Assembly: GCF_024704365.1 (NCBI RefSeq) | Contig: NZ_JAJDFY010000001.1 | Location: forward strand, 1,035,001-1,099,000 | DNA from: Thermomonas sp. S9 | GTDB lineage: Bacteria > Pseudomonadota > Gammaproteobacteria > Xanthomonadales > Xanthomonadaceae | Length of the DNA: 64,000 bases | Reading direction: 5' to 3' | Shown: positions 10,218 to 20,827 of the stretch, piece by piece | Layout of the letters: the number at the start of each line of letters is the position of its first letter | Numbering within the stretch: the stretch's first letter is position 1 | Position numbers and translations under genes: made by a program | Notes under the pieces: generated by a model | What the model was told of the DNA's origin: nothing | What the model saw: only the letters and a program-made list of their open reading frames with translations | Databases searched by the model: none

Positions 10218-11519
10218 TCACCCCGGCTCCGCCCACCGCAGGCGCGCGTCGTGCGTTCGCAGCCAGTCCGCCAGCGGCGCCGCGAGGATGCCGTCGCCGG
10301 CGGCCAGCAGGGTGCCATCGGCGGCAGACAGCAGCGGCAGGCGCTCGCGTCGCCACGGCGGCAGCCCGGCGGCCTGCAGCACGTGCTTGAGGGCATGCGA
10401 ATGCGTGCGGCCCGGCAGGCGGATGCGCTCGCCGCCGCGCCGCGCGTGCACCCGCAGCGGCGCATCGAAGCCGGCGCTGCCGTGCAGATGGAGGACATCG
10501 CCGGTGGGCAGCGCCAGCGGCGCCCGGCCGTCCCAGTCAGCGTGCCAGTCTGCGGGCAGCGGCGCGCGCAGCGGGCCGGCATGCAGGCGGTCGCGCCAGC
10601 GCTGCAGGCGCGCGCCGTGCCAGTCGATGCGCGGGTTCGCGTCGCGCGGGGCGTCCAGCAGTTCGCGTTCGATCCGTGCCAGCGCCGGTCCCGGCAGCGG
10701 CGGCAGCCCGAGCGCGGCGATCCAGTGGCGCAGCACGCGCGCGCGCCGCGCCGGGGCCAGCGTGCGCAGGGCGTCCGCGCTCAAGGTGTCCGGCGCCAGG
10801 CGCAGGCCCGCCAGCAGCGCGGCATCGTCGGCGCCCAGCAGGTCGGCCGCGTGCGCGGCCAGGGCCGCGCTGCGGGCGAGGCTGGCGGCCGCCTGCGGCC
10901 AGCGCTGATGCAGCAGCGGCAGCACCTGCCGGCGCAGGAAATTGCGGTCGAAGCTGGGGTCGGCATTGGCCGGGTCGTCCAGCCAGCGCAGGCCCGCGGC
11001 CCGCGCATCGGCGGCCAGCGCCGCGCGTGGCAGTTCCAGCAGCGGACGCCACAGCCAGCCGTGCGCGTAGGGCCGCCAGGCGCGCATCGCCGCCAGGCCG
11101 TCCACGCCGGAACCGCGCAGGGCGCGCAGCAGAAAGGTTTCGGCCTGGTCATCGCGGTGGTGCGCCAGCACGAGGATTTCATCGTCCTGCAGCGCCTGCG
11201 CGAACGCCGCATGCCGGGCCGCGCGCGCTGCGCCTTCGCGGCCGAGGCCGCAGCCCGGGTCCACGGCCACACGTACGACCTGCAGTGGCACCCGGAGTTC
11301 GGTACAGACCGTTTGGCAATGCGCGGCCCAGGCATCGGCCTCGGGATGCAGGCCGTGGTGGACGTGCAGAGCGCGCAGTCCACGCGCGCGCAGTGACGGC
11401 AGCGAGGCCAGGTGGTGCAGCAGCACGCTCGAATCCAGGCCGCCGCTGAAACCCACCAGCAGCGGGCCATCCCGGGGCGGGGCCGGCAGCGCGAGGGACA
11501 TGGCGGTCGGATGTTCCAT
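10218..11519 (-). CDS. tilS: tRNA(Ile)-lysidine synthetase
   Basis: The enzyme adds lysine to C34 of the tRNA-Ile CAU anticodon, converting its specificity from AUG to AUA. The PP-loop [12 protein letters not shown] lies at the N-terminus, with HHGLHPEAD and [15 protein letters not shown] following. The C-terminal substrate-binding domains end in a motif region with [14 protein letters not shown]. The length is 433 aa, normal for the family. The ATG at 11519 is used; an alternative ATG lies six codons downstream. The frame is intact and the gene sits 20 bases before xseB. Confidence 0.93.
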   Translation of the reverse strand: MEHPTAMSLALPAPPRDGPLLVGFSGGLDSSVLLHHLASLPSLRARGLRALHVHHGLHPEADAWAAHCQTVCTELRVPLQVVRVAVDPGCGLGREGAARAARHAAFAQALQDDEILVLAHHRDDQAETFLLRALRGSGVDGLAAMRAWRPYAHGWLWRPLLELPRAALAADARAAGLRWLDDPANADPSFDRNFLRRQVLPLLHQRWPQAAASLARSAALAAHAADLLGADDAALLAGLRLAPDTLSADALRTLAPARRARVLRHWIAALGLPPLPGPALARIERELLDAPRDANPRIDWHGARLQRWRDRLHAGPLRAPLPADWHADWDGRAPLALPTGDVLHLHGSAGFDAPLRVHARRGGERIRLPGRTHSHALKHVLQAAGLPPWRRERLPLLSAADGTLLAAGDGILAAPLADWLRTHDARLRWAEPG

Positions 11520-11560
11520 CGAAGGCCCCGCGCCCGCGCCGGAGCGCGGGGCCGCGGGAA

Positions 11561-11854
11561 TCACTCGGTCTCGATGCGGATGCCGCCGACGATCCCGGCG
11601 GCGATGTTGTAGACGAGGGCCTGGATCACGCCGCCGATGAAACCGAAGATGCCGTACAGGATCGGCAGCACGATGATGCCCAGGAACCCGCCGGCCATCA
11701 TGCCGCCGCCCTCGTGCCCCAGCGCGCTCCCGAGCAGCGCGCCCAGCATGCTGCCGAACAGGAAAAACATCACGCCTGCCAGCAGGCCGAATGCGGCCGC
11801 GATGATGGCCGCGATCTTGCCGGCCGACAGCACGTCGATACGCTTGATGATCAT
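11561..11854 (-). CDS. small glycine-rich membrane protein, unknown function
   Basis: This 97-aa protein starts with MIIKRIDVLSAGKIAAII and has two or three hydrophobic helices rich in GxxxG-type spacing (FLFGSMLGALLGSALG, GGFLGIIVLPILYGIFGFIGG). I do not recognise a named family, although proteins of this shape are common in Xanthomonadaceae. It ends in an acidic IETE tail. It is a single gene between tilS and accA. Its own ribosome-binding site, GGAGGAAT, lies before the ATG and indicates strong translation. Confidence 0.6.
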   Translation of the reverse strand: MIIKRIDVLSAGKIAAIIAAAFGLLAGVMFFLFGSMLGALLGSALGHEGGGMMAGGFLGIIVLPILYGIFGFIGGVIQALVYNIAAGIVGGIRIETE

Positions 11855-11942
11855 AGATTCCTCCCCGAATGCCGGCGGACTGCCAGCCCGGGGAATCTAG
11901 CAAAAGCAGCCGGCGCGGCGCATCCGCGGCACCTGCCCCCTG

Positions 11943-12908
11943 TCAGGCGGCGTGGATCTCGTAGGCGCCGTAGCCGCGCAGGCGGCGGTAGCGGTGTTCC
12001 AGCAGGGTCTCCATCGGCACCGCCTCCAGCGCGTCCAGCTCGTTCAGCAGCACCGCCTTCAGGCGCCTGGCCATCTGCACCGGGTTGCGGTGCGCGCCGC
12101 CGATCGGCTCGCGCACGATCTTGTCGACCAGCCCCAGTTCCTTCAGGCGCTTGGCGGTCATGCCCAGCTGTTCGGCGGCCTCCTTGGCCTTGGTCGCGTC
12201 GCGCCACAGGATCGAGGCGCAGCCTTCCGGGCTGATCACCGAGTAGGTGCTGTATTCCAGCATCAGGGTGCGATCACCGACGCCGATCGCCAGCGCGCCG
12301 CCGGAGCCGCCTTCGCCGATCACGGTGCACACCACCGGCACGCGCAGCTCGGCCATTTCCAGCAGGTTGCGGGCGATCGCCTCGGACTGGCCGCGCTCCT
12401 CGGCATCGATGCCGGGCCAGGCGCCGGGGGTGTCGATAAAGGTGAGGATGGGCAGGCCGAAGCGCTCGGCCAGTTTCATCAGGCGCAGCGCCTTGCGGTA
12501 GCCCTCGGGCTTGGGCATGCCGAAGTTGCGCTTGACCTTGGACTTGGTGTCGCGGCCCTTCTCGTGCCCGACCACCACCACCGCGCGGCCGTCGATGCGG
12601 GCCAGGCCGCCGACGATGGCGTTGTCGTCCGCGAACGCGCGGTCGCCAGCCAGTTCCTGGAACTCCTCGCAGATCACCTTCAGGTAGTCCAGCGTGTACG
12701 GCCGCTGCGGGTGGCGCGCCAGCTGCGAGACCTGCCACGGGGTGAGGTCGCGGAAGATCGTCGCGGTGCGCTTGCGCAGCTTTTCCTGCAGCGCGCGCAC
12801 TTCGGCGTCGATATTGAGCGCCGGGCCGGTGCTGGCCTGCCGCAGTTCCTGGATCTTGGCTTCCAGGTCGGCGATCGGCTGCTCGAAGTCGAGATAATTC
12901 GGATTCAT
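11943..12908 (-). CDS. accA: acetyl-CoA carboxylase carboxyltransferase subunit alpha
   Basis: The 321-aa alpha subunit of the carboxyltransferase joins AccD to transfer carboxyl from carboxybiotin to acetyl-CoA, the first step of fatty acid synthesis. Clear family signatures are [15 protein letters not shown] at the start, [32 protein letters not shown] and [12 protein letters not shown]. It is intact and lies 54 bases downstream of dnaE, the usual gammaproteobacterial order. Confidence 0.97.
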   Translation of the reverse strand: MNPNYLDFEQPIADLEAKIQELRQASTGPALNIDAEVRALQEKLRKRTATIFRDLTPWQVSQLARHPQRPYTLDYLKVICEEFQELAGDRAFADDNAIVGGLARIDGRAVVVVGHEKGRDTKSKVKRNFGMPKPEGYRKALRLMKLAERFGLPILTFIDTPGAWPGIDAEERGQSEAIARNLLEMAELRVPVVCTVIGEGGSGGALAIGVGDRTLMLEYSTYSVISPEGCASILWRDATKAKEAAEQLGMTAKRLKELGLVDKIVREPIGGAHRNPVQMARRLKAVLLNELDALEAVPMETLLEHRYRRLRGYGAYEIHAA

Positions 12909-12962
12909 CCGGCGAAGTTTAGCGCAGCCGGCGCACCGTACCGAGCCGGACGGTGGGGTGGG

Positions 12963-15900
12963 TCAGGCGCTCGCCCAGGGGCGCGCCAGCTGCACGCTGA
13001 CTGCGCTCACCCCGGGCAGACTGCGCAGCAGGCCGGGCAGATCCGGCTCCAGCCGCAGGCCGCGCCCGCCGTTCAGCAGCAGGCGTCCGACGCCGGCCGC
13101 GGTGGTGGCCTCCAGCAACACCGGGATCGGCCCGGCATGCCGCTTCAGCACATCCTCCAGCCGCGGCAGCGCCTCTGCCACGCGCAGGTCCAGGCGGATG
13201 GCGATGCGCTGCGCCTGCTGCTGGCAGATCTGCGCGAAGTCCCAGCAGCGGGTGGCGCGCAGCGAGAAGCCGCCGTTGAATTCGTCCTCGCGCAGGCCGC
13301 CTTCCACTACCAGGATGCGGTCGCGGGTGAGCAGCGGCGCGAACTGGGTCCACTGCTCGCCGAAGAAGCCGCACTCGATCCGGCCGCGCCCGTCCTCCAG
13401 CTGCACGAAGGCCTGGGAATCGCCGCGCTTGCGCATGCCGATCACCTGGCCGGCCACCACGGTCTGCACCAGCGGCCGCCAGCTGCGCCCCTCCTGCGGG
13501 CGGTTGCCGCGGGAGCCGGCTTCCCACAGCCCTTCCAGCATCGACAGGTCGTGTCCGACCAGCTTCTGCACGTCCTCCCGGTACGGGTCCATCGGGTGCC
13601 CGCTGAGATAGAAGCCCAGCGTGTCGCGCTCGCCCTGCAGCCGCTGCGCCAGCGGCCATTCGCCGGTTTCCGGCAGCTCCACCCGGATCTCGCTGCCGCC
13701 GCCACCGCCGCCGAACATGTCGAACATCCCGGCCTCGCGGTTCTTCGCCATCTGCTCGGTGGCCTTCAGTGCCTCCGGCAGCTGCAGCATCAGTGAGGCG
13801 CGGTTGACCGCCAGCGCATCCATCGCGCCGGCCTGGATCAGCGCCTCCAGCGTGCGCTTGTTGAGGCCGGCGGCCGACACGCGCTGGCAGAAATCGAGCA
13901 GGTCGCGGAACGCGCCGCCGTCCTCTCGCGCCTTCACGATCGCCTCGCACACGCCCTGGCCGATGCCCTTCACCGCGCCGAGGCCGTAGCGGAGGGTGCG
14001 CGGATCGGTGGCGACGAACATGAAGCCGGAGTGGTTCACGTCCGGCGGCAGCACGGTCAGGCCCAGGCCGCGCGCCTCGTCGAGGAAGCCCACCACCTTC
14101 TCGGTCTTGTCCATGTCCGAGGACAGGGTGGCGGCCATGAACTCGGCCGGGTAATGCTTCTTCAGCCACGCGGTCTGGTAGGCGACCAGCGAATAGGCGG
14201 CGGCGTGCGACTTGTTGAAGCCGTAGCCGGCGAACTTCTCCATCAGGTCGAAGATTTCGTCGGCCTTGGCGGCATCGACTCCGTTCCTGGCCGCGCCCTC
14301 GCGGAACATCTCGCGGTGCCTGGCCATCTCGGCCGGGATCTTCTTGCCCATCGCGCGGCGCAGCAGGTCGGCGCCGCCCAGCGAGTAGCCGCCGACGATC
14401 TGCGCCATCTGCATGACCTGCTCCTGGTAGACCATGATGCCGTAGGTCTCCTGGAGCATGGCCCTGGTGCGCGGATCCGGGTAATCGAACTCCTCGAGGC
14501 CGTGTTTGCGCGCCACGAACGACGGGATCATCTCCATCGGGCCGGGGCGGTAGAGCGCGTTCAGCGCGATCAGGTCCTCGAAGCGGTCGGGTTTCGCGTC
14601 CTTCAGCGCGCGCCGCATGCCGGCGGATTCGAACTGGAACACCGAGCCGGTGTTGCCGTTGGCGAAGATGTCGCGGTACACGCTGGCGTCGTCCAGCGGG
14701 ATCGCGGAAATGTCGATCGGTTCGGCGCCTTCGCGCGCGCGGCGCGCGTTGATCGCCTTCACCGCCCAGTCGATGATGGTGAGCGTGCGCAGGCCGAGGA
14801 AGTCGAACTTCACCAGGCCCACCGCCTCGACGTCGTCCTTGTCGAACTGCGTCACCGGGTTCTTGCCCAGGGTGCCGTGGTCGTGTTCGGCGAACAGCGG
14901 GCAGAAGTCAGACAGCGGCGAGGGCGCGATCACCACGCCGCCGGCGTGCTTGCCGGCATTGCGGGTGAGGTCCTCCAGCTGCAGCGCCAGATCCACCAGG
15001 TCGCGCACGTCGTCCTCGGTCTGGTAGCGCTGGATCAGCTCGGGCGAGGCCATCTCGCTCTCCAGGCCGCCCTTGCCGCGGCCCAGCGCGTCCTTGAGGG
15101 TGATGCCGAGGACGTTGGGGATCAGTTTGGCGATGCCATCGACCATGCCGTAGCCGAAGCCGAGCGCGCGCCCGGCGTCGCGCAGCACCGCCTTGGCGGC
15201 CATGGTGCCGTAGGTGATGATCTGGCTGACGCGGTCGCGCCCGTACTTGCGGGCGACGTACTCGATCACCTCGTCGCGCCGGTCCATGCAGAAGTCGATG
15301 TCGAAGTCCGGCATCGACACGCGTTCCGGGTTGAGGAAGCGTTCGAACAGCAGGTTGTAGGGCAGCGGGTCGAGGTCGGTGATCGAAAGCGCCCACGCCA
15401 CCAGCGAGCCCGCGCCCGAGCCGCGGCCGGGGCCGATCGGGATGCCCTGCTGCTTCCCCCACTGGATGAAGTCGGCCACGATCAGGAAGTAGCCGGGGAA
15501 GCCCATCTTGCAGATGGTGTCCAGCTCGAACTCCAGCCGCGCCTCGTAGTCGGCGCGGGTCTTGCCCGGCGCCAGCGGATGTTTCGCCAGCCTGGCATCG
15601 AGACCTTCGCGGGCCTGGCTGCGGATCCAGCTGTCCAGGGTCTCGTCCGGCGGCACCGGATAGGCGGGCAGGAAGTAGGTGCCCAGGCGCAGTTCGAGAT
15701 TGCAGCGCTGCGCCAGCGCCACCGTATTGTCCAGCGCGTCGGGCGCGTCCGCGAACAGCGCGGCCATCTCCCCGGACGATTTCAGATACTGCTCGCGGCT
15801 GTACTCGCGCGGGCGGCGCGGATCGTCCAGGGTGCGGCCGCTGGCGATGCACACGCGCGCCTCGTGCGCCTCGAAGCCGGCGGCATCGAGGAAGCGCACG

Positions 15901-16535
15901 TCATTGCTGGCCACCACCGGCAGGCCGAGCGTGCCGGCGGCGTGCAGGGCGAAACGGTTGAACGCTTCCTCGCCGTCGCGGCCGGTGCGGGTCAGCTCGA
16001 GGTGCAGGTTCTCCCCGAACACCTCGCGCAGCGCGGCCAGCTGTGCCTCGGCGATGTCATGCCGGCCGCCCACCGCCAGCCTGCCGGCCAGGCTCTGGCG
16101 GCCGGCGATGGCGAACAGCCCGGCGTGCTCCTCGCGCAGCCATTCCGGTTCGATCGCCACGCCGTCGCCACGATGACCTTCCGCTCAGGCGCGCGTGAGC
16201 AGACGCGACAGGCTCAGATAGCCGCTGCGGTCGCGGCAGAGCAGGGTCAGCAGCGAGGGCGCATCGCCGCCATCGGCCACCAGCACGTCGGCGCCGGCGA
16301 TCGGCTTGATGCCCACGCTCTCGGCCGCCTTGTAGAACTTCACCAGCGCGAACAGGTTGTTGCGGTCGGTGACGGCCAATGCCGGAAGCCGCAGCTCCAG
16401 CGCCCGGCTGAGCAGGTTGGGGCGGTCGCCGGCCTTCTCCGGGCGCGCATGGTCCGGCTTCTCGGGCACGCGGATGGTGGAATCCACGAGCGAGAACTCG
16501 GTGTGCAGGTGCAGGTGGACGAAGCGTGCGGGCAT
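12963..16535 (-). CDS. dnaE: DNA polymerase III subunit alpha; in-frame TGA at codon 117 as sequenced
   Basis: This is the replicative polymerase subunit of 1190 codons. Visible domains in order are the PHP domain (FVHLHLHTEFSLVDSTIR), the polymerase core (GPGRGSGAGSLVAW and the catalytic PDFDIDFCMDRR), the helix-hairpin-helix region, and an OB fold near the C-terminus. One TGA at 16185-16187 interrupts the frame right after SLSRLLTRA, where relatives have AW(L/M)EGHR. The flanking frame is the same, so this is a nonsense position and not a net frameshift. The text TTCCGCTCAGG becomes TTCCAGCCAGG if one A is restored and one T removed, which gives AWLEGHR. That is the same hexamer hit by insertions elsewhere in the window, so an artefact is likely. 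Confidence 0.93.
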
Positions 16536-16617
16536 CGCGGGGTCGCGTGGTGAACCCGCAGGGTAGGGCGCGCGTGCGGGCCCGGCAAGGCTTGACAGCT
16601 CACGACGGGCGCGTCGG

Positions 16618-17235
16618 TCAGCCCGGCGGGGCGAATCCGGGCAGCGCGCCCTGCACCGGCATCGCCGCCAGCGCGGCGCGCACGGGCGCGAAGCTGCGGC
16701 GGTGCGCGGGGCAGGGGCCGAAGCGGCGCAGGGCGTCGAGGTGCAGCGGGCTGGGGTAGCCCTTGTGGCGGTCGAAGCCGTACTGCGGGTACTGCGCGTG
16801 CAGGTCGCGCATGCGCGCATCGCGCGCGACCTTGGCCAGGATCGAGGCGGCCATGATGCTGCGGTCGCGGGCATCGCCGCCGACCCAGGCCTCGGCCGGG
16901 CAGGGCAGGTCCTGTGGCAGGCGGTTGCCGTCGATGCGCGCGCAGTCGGCCACGTGCGCCACGCCCCGCAGGGCCTCGCGCATGCCGTGCATGGTGGCCT
17001 GGAAGATGTTGCGGCGGTCGATCTCGTCGGCCTCGATGAACACGATCTTCCATGCCAGCGCGCGTTCGAGGATGCGCGGATAGAGCAGTTCGCGTTGTTT
17101 CTCGGTCAACGCCTTGGAGTCGTCCAGCCCGTTCACCGGCGTGCGCCCGGGGGCGAATACCACCGCCGCCACCACCACCGGCCCGGCCAGCGGCCCGCGC
17201 CCGGCCTCGTCGATGCCGGCCACGCGCAGGCTCAT
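16618..17235 (-). CDS. rnhB: ribonuclease HII
   Basis: This 205-aa enzyme removes ribonucleotides and RNA primers from RNA-DNA hybrids. The active-site motifs are [23 protein letters not shown] and the C-terminal SILAKVARD. The GTP-like DG(N)RLP segment is also typical. Its ATG overlaps the lpxB stop by four bases, so the two are coupled. The gene is intact and in the expected lpxB-rnhB-dnaE order. Confidence 0.96.
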   Translation of the reverse strand: MSLRVAGIDEAGRGPLAGPVVVAAVVFAPGRTPVNGLDDSKALTEKQRELLYPRILERALAWKIVFIEADEIDRRNIFQATMHGMREALRGVAHVADCARIDGNRLPQDLPCPAEAWVGGDARDRSIMAASILAKVARDARMRDLHAQYPQYGFDRHKGYPSPLHLDALRRFGPCPAHRRSFAPVRAALAAMPVQGALPGFAPPG

Positions 17236-18369
17236 CGCAACAGCAGCTCCGCCACCGCGTCGGCGGCGCGCCGGGAGGCGTCGCGGCGCAGGGTTTTGTG
17301 GAGGGCGAGGAAGCGCGGCTGCAGCGCGGCCGCCGCGTCGGTATCGCGGAGCCAGCGCAGCAGCGCGGCGTGCAGCTTGTCCGGCGTGCAGTCGTCCTGC
17401 AGCAGTTCCGGGACCAGCGCTTCACCGGCCAGCACGTTCGGCAGGCTGACGAACCGCGACTTCAGCAGCCCCAGCAGCCTGACGATGCGGTAGGTCAGCG
17501 GCGCAATGCGGTGGCCCACCACCATCGGCCGCTTGCACAGCATCGCCTCCAGCGCGGCGGTGCCGGAGGCGAGCAGCACCGCGTCGCTGGCGATCATCGC
17601 CAGTTGTGCCTGGCCGTCGAGGACGCGGACCATCGGCGCATCACCAAGGATCGCGTCGATGGCGGCGCGGCAGTGCGCGTTCGCGGCCGGCACCAGCACC
17701 CGCAGGCCGGGCACGTCGGCCGCCAGCCGGCGGGCCGCCGCGGCGAAGGTGGGCAGCATGCGGCGGATCTCGCCCAGCCGGCTGCCGGGCAGCAGTGCGA
17801 GGAGCGGCGCATCAACCGGTTCGCCGAGCGCGGCGCGTGCTTGGGCGCGGTCGGGCTGCAGCGGGATCGCATCGGCCAGCGGATGTCCGATGAACACGGC
17901 ATCCACGCCGTGCTTCGCATAGATCGGCGGTTCCATCGGGAACAGGCAGAGCACGCGCGCGGCGCTCTCGCCGATCTTCGCGGCGCGCGCCTCGCGCCAG
18001 GCCCAGACCGACGGGCTGACGTCGTGCACGGTGCGCACGCCGCGCGCTTTCAGCCCAGCGCTCGACGCCGAGGTTGAAGTCGGGGGCGTCGATGCCGATG
18101 AACACATCCGGCTGCCAGGCGAGCACGCGCTGGCGGAACGCTTTACGGAGTCTGAGCAGGCGCGGCAGGTGCGCCAGCACTTCGGCCAGCCCCATCACCG
18201 CCAGTTCGCTGGCGTCGAACCAGGTGTCCATGCCGGCCGCGCGCATCGCATCGCCGCCGATGCCCGCGAACTCGGCGTCGGGAAAGCGTTCGCGCAGCGC
18301 CTCCACCAGGCCGGCGCCGAGTTGGTCGCCGGACGTTTCGCCGGCGCAGAGGGCGATGCGTGGCGTCAT
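17232..18369 (-). CDS. lpxB: lipid-A-disaccharide synthase; frameshifted as sequenced
   Basis: The enzyme joins UDP-2,3-diacylglucosamine and lipid X in lipid A synthesis at the inner membrane. The [12 protein letters not shown] motif opens the protein, and [12 protein letters not shown] and [12 protein letters not shown] follow. The restored length is 378 aa. An extra C at 18054/18055 (text CAGCCCAG, restored CAGCCAG) breaks the frame between GVERW and LKARGVR. The lesion again lies in a CAGCCA hexamer. Confidence 0.93.
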
Positions 18370-18390
18370 GGGCTGTTCCGCTTCGGGGTC

Positions 18391-18475
18391 GCGCCGCTGC
18401 GGTGGCGGGGGTGTATCCCGAGTCGCTCCTCGTTATTCGCTTTGTCGGGACACACCCCTGCCCCCGCAGTGGCGC
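18391..18475. repeat. long imperfect inverted repeat between lpxA and lpxB
   Basis: Two 31-base arms (18391-18421 and 18445-18475) are reverse complements at 27 of 31 positions and enclose a 23-base loop. The 160-base gap between lpxA and lpxB is otherwise empty. It lies inside an operon, so it is unlikely to be a strong terminator; a REP-like extragenic palindrome or an RNA stability or processing hairpin is more likely. Confidence 0.6.
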
Positions 18476-18529
18476 TTGTTTTGTTGCGCCTTGCAGCTAT
18501 GTCCATTCTTGCGGCAGGGTCGTCCTGGC

Positions 18530-19324
18530 TCACCGCAGCAGCGGCCGCTCGCCGGCGTCGATGAACTCGAGGAACGCGCGCACGTCGTCGCTGGAGGCGG
18601 CGATTTCGGCGATCTCGGCCTTGGCCTCGTCCAGCTTCGCCTCGCCCATGTACAGCGCGCGGTAGGCGCGCCTGATCGCGGCGATGCGGGCGGCGTCGAA
18701 GCCGCGGCGCTTGAGGCCTTCGGCGTTGATGCCGCGCGGGCGCGCGTATTTTTCCTGCGCCACCATCAGGTAGGGCGGCACGTCGCCGTTGACGAAGGCC
18801 CCCATGCCGATGAAGGCGTGGTCGCCGATCCGGCAGAACTGGTGCACGCCGGCGAAGCCACTGAGGATGACGTGGTTGCCCACCGCCACATGGCCGGCCA
18901 GGGTCGCATTGTTGGAGAACACACAGTCGTCGCCGACGCTGCAGTCGTGGGCGATATGGCAGTAGGCGAGGATCCAGTTGCGGCTGCCCACCCGGGTGAT
19001 GCCGCCGCCGTCGCCAGTGCCGCGGTTGATGGTGACGAACTCGCGGATCACGTTGCCGTCGCCGATCTCCAGTGCCACCCGCTCGCCGCGGTACTTCTTG
19101 TCCTGCGGTGCGCCGCCGATCGCGGCATGGCCGTGGATCACGTTGTCGCGTCCGATCCGGGTCGGGCCTTCGATCAGGCAGTGCGGGCCGATGCGGGTGC
19201 CGTCCCCGATCTCCACCTCGGCGCCGATCACCGCGTATGCGCCGACCTGCACACCCGTACCGAGGCGCGCGTCGGGATCGATCACGGCGGTCGGGTGGAT
19301 CAGCGTTGCGGGATCGCAGGCCAT
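18530..19324 (-). CDS. lpxA: acyl-ACP--UDP-N-acetylglucosamine O-acyltransferase
   Basis: The 264-aa enzyme performs the first step of lipid A synthesis, transferring an R-3-hydroxyacyl group to UDP-GlcNAc. The left-handed beta-helix hexapeptide repeats are clear ([22 protein letters not shown] onward, given in parts), with the catalytic histidine in CHIAHDC and the C-terminal helical domain [10 protein letters not shown]. The ATG at 19322-19324 lies 4 bases after the fabZ stop. The gene is intact. Confidence 0.96.
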   Translation of the reverse strand: MACDPATLIHPTAVIDPDARLGTGVQVGAYAVIGAEVEIGDGTRIGPHCLIEGPTRIGRDNVIHGHAAIGGAPQDKKYRGERVALEIGDGNVIREFVTINRGTGDGGGITRVGSRNWILAYCHIAHDCSVGDDCVFSNNATLAGHVAVGNHVILSGFAGVHQFCRIGDHAFIGMGAFVNGDVPPYLMVAQEKYARPRGINAEGLKRRGFDAARIAAIRRAYRALYMGEAKLDEAKAEIAEIAASSDDVRAFLEFIDAGERPLLR

Positions 19325-19328
19325 CGGG

Positions 19329-19798
19329 TCAGCCCTGGTTGGCCGCCGCACACAGGATCTCGGCGCAGGCGGCCTGCTCGCCGTCAACGCGGGCGATGCC
19401 GCAATACTGCGCCATGTTGCGGATGCGGCGCTTGAGCTCGACGTCGAGCCGAGGCGGTCGCCCGGCACCACCATGCGGGTGAACCTGGCGTTGTCCACCT
19501 TCACCAAATAGAAAATCTGGCCCTCGCCTGCGCCGGGGTCGCGCGAGAGCTGGGTCAGCAGGCCGCCAGCCTGGGCCAGCGCTTCCACGATCAGCACGCC
19601 GGGCATGACCTGATGGCCGGGGAAGTGGCCGCTGAAGAACGGCTCGTTGTAGCTGACGTTCTTGTACGCCAGCACACGCTTGTCCTTCTCGAATTCGACC
19701 ACCCGGTCTACCAGCAGGAACGGATAGCGATGCGGCAGCAGGCGTTCGATTTCGGCGCTGGCGACCGGCAGTTGCACGTCGGTGTTCGGGTCGTTCAT
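19329..19798 (-). CDS. fabZ: 3-hydroxyacyl-ACP dehydratase; frameshifted as sequenced
   Basis: This is the hotdog-fold dehydratase of fatty acid elongation. The catalytic signature [14 protein letters not shown] and [22 protein letters not shown] is complete. The restored length is 156 aa. The frame is lost near 19448 after VVPGDRL: one G appears to be missing in the segment CGTCGAG-CCGAGG. The C-terminal part, with [11 protein letters not shown], is in the neighbouring frame. Its ATG overlaps the lpxD stop. Confidence 0.93.
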
Positions 19799-20814
19799 TC
19801 GTCGTCCTTGCCGCCGCCGGGGCCGCGCCGGGCGATGCGGTCGAGTTGCTTGAAGCGGGCCGCGCTCTTGCGCCAGCTGCGATTGTCCATCAACGGGGTG
19901 CCGGAAGAATACTCGCCGGGAGTGCGGATGGAGTGGGTCACCAGCGACATCGCGGTCACCACCACGCGGTCGCAGACCTCGAGATGGCCGAGGATGCCGG
20001 CGCCACCGCCGATCAGGCAGTAGCGCCCGATGTGCGCGCTGCCGGCCACAGCGGAGCATCCGGCCATCGCGGTATGCGCGCCGATGCGCACGTTGTGGCC
20101 GATCTGGATCTGGTTGTCCAGGCGCACGTCCTCTTCCAGCACGGTGTCGTCCAGCGCGCCGCGGTCGATCGTGGTGTTGGCGCCGATCTCGCAGTCGTCG
20201 CCGACCACCACTCCGCCCAACTGCGGGACGTTGATCCAGCGCCCGGCGTCCATCGCCAGGCCGAAGCCGGCCGCGCCCAGCACCGCGCCGGGCAGGATGC
20301 GTACGCGTTTGCCCAGGCGCACGCGGGTGAGCAGGGTCACCCGCGCCTGCAGTTCGCAGTCCTCGCCGATTTCGCAGTCCTCGCCGATCACGCAGCCGGG
20401 CCCGATCACCGCCCCCGCCGCGATCCGGCTGCGCGCGCCGACGCTGGCGTGCGGGCCGACGTGGGCGGCAGGATCGACATGCGCGGTGGGATCGACCGCG
20501 GCGCTGGGATGGATGCCCGGCGCGCGCGCGGGCCGGCCTTCGAACAGGGCGGCGATGCGTGCGAACGCCACGTATGGATCGTGCGCCACCAGCGCGCTGC
20601 CGGCGAAGGCGTCGGCATCCTCCGCGCGCAGCACCACCACGCCGGCGCGGGTCTGCGTCAGCTGGCTGCGGTAGCGCGGGTTGGCCAGGAAGCTCAGTTG
20701 AGCCGGACCGGCGTCGGCGAGGGTGGCCACGCCCTGCACCTCGCGGTCCTCGCCGCGCAGGGCCAGCCCGAAGCGCTGGGCCAGCCCGGACGCAGTGAAG
20801 ACCGGCACGCTCAT
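19795..20814 (-). CDS. lpxD: UDP-3-O-(3-hydroxyacyl)glucosamine N-acyltransferase
   Basis: This 339-aa enzyme is the third step of lipid A synthesis. It has an N-terminal uridine-binding domain and a long hexapeptide left-handed beta-helix. [12 protein letters not shown] contains the catalytic histidine. A C-terminal helix ends [14 protein letters not shown]. The gene is intact and coupled to fabZ by an ATGA overlap. It lies 14 bases after bamA. Confidence 0.96.
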   Translation of the reverse strand: MSVPVFTASGLAQRFGLALRGEDREVQGVATLADAGPAQLSFLANPRYRSQLTQTRAGVVVLRAEDADAFAGSALVAHDPYVAFARIAALFEGRPARAPGIHPSAAVDPTAHVDPAAHVGPHASVGARSRIAAGAVIGPGCVIGEDCEIGEDCELQARVTLLTRVRLGKRVRILPGAVLGAAGFGLAMDAGRWINVPQLGGVVVGDDCEIGANTTIDRGALDDTVLEEDVRLDNQIQIGHNVRIGAHTAMAGCSAVAGSAHIGRYCLIGGGAGILGHLEVCDRVVVTAMSLVTHSIRTPGEYSSGTPLMDNRSWRKSAARFKQLDRIARRGPGGGKDDE

Positions 20815-20827
20815 GCCGCTGCTGCCG

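Noticed and set aside
16185..16187. TGA recoded as tryptophan or selenocysteine in dnaE
   Set aside because: TGA is the normal stop of many genes here, no SECIS-like need exists in dnaE, and a compensating indel pair in the hotspot hexamer explains the codon.
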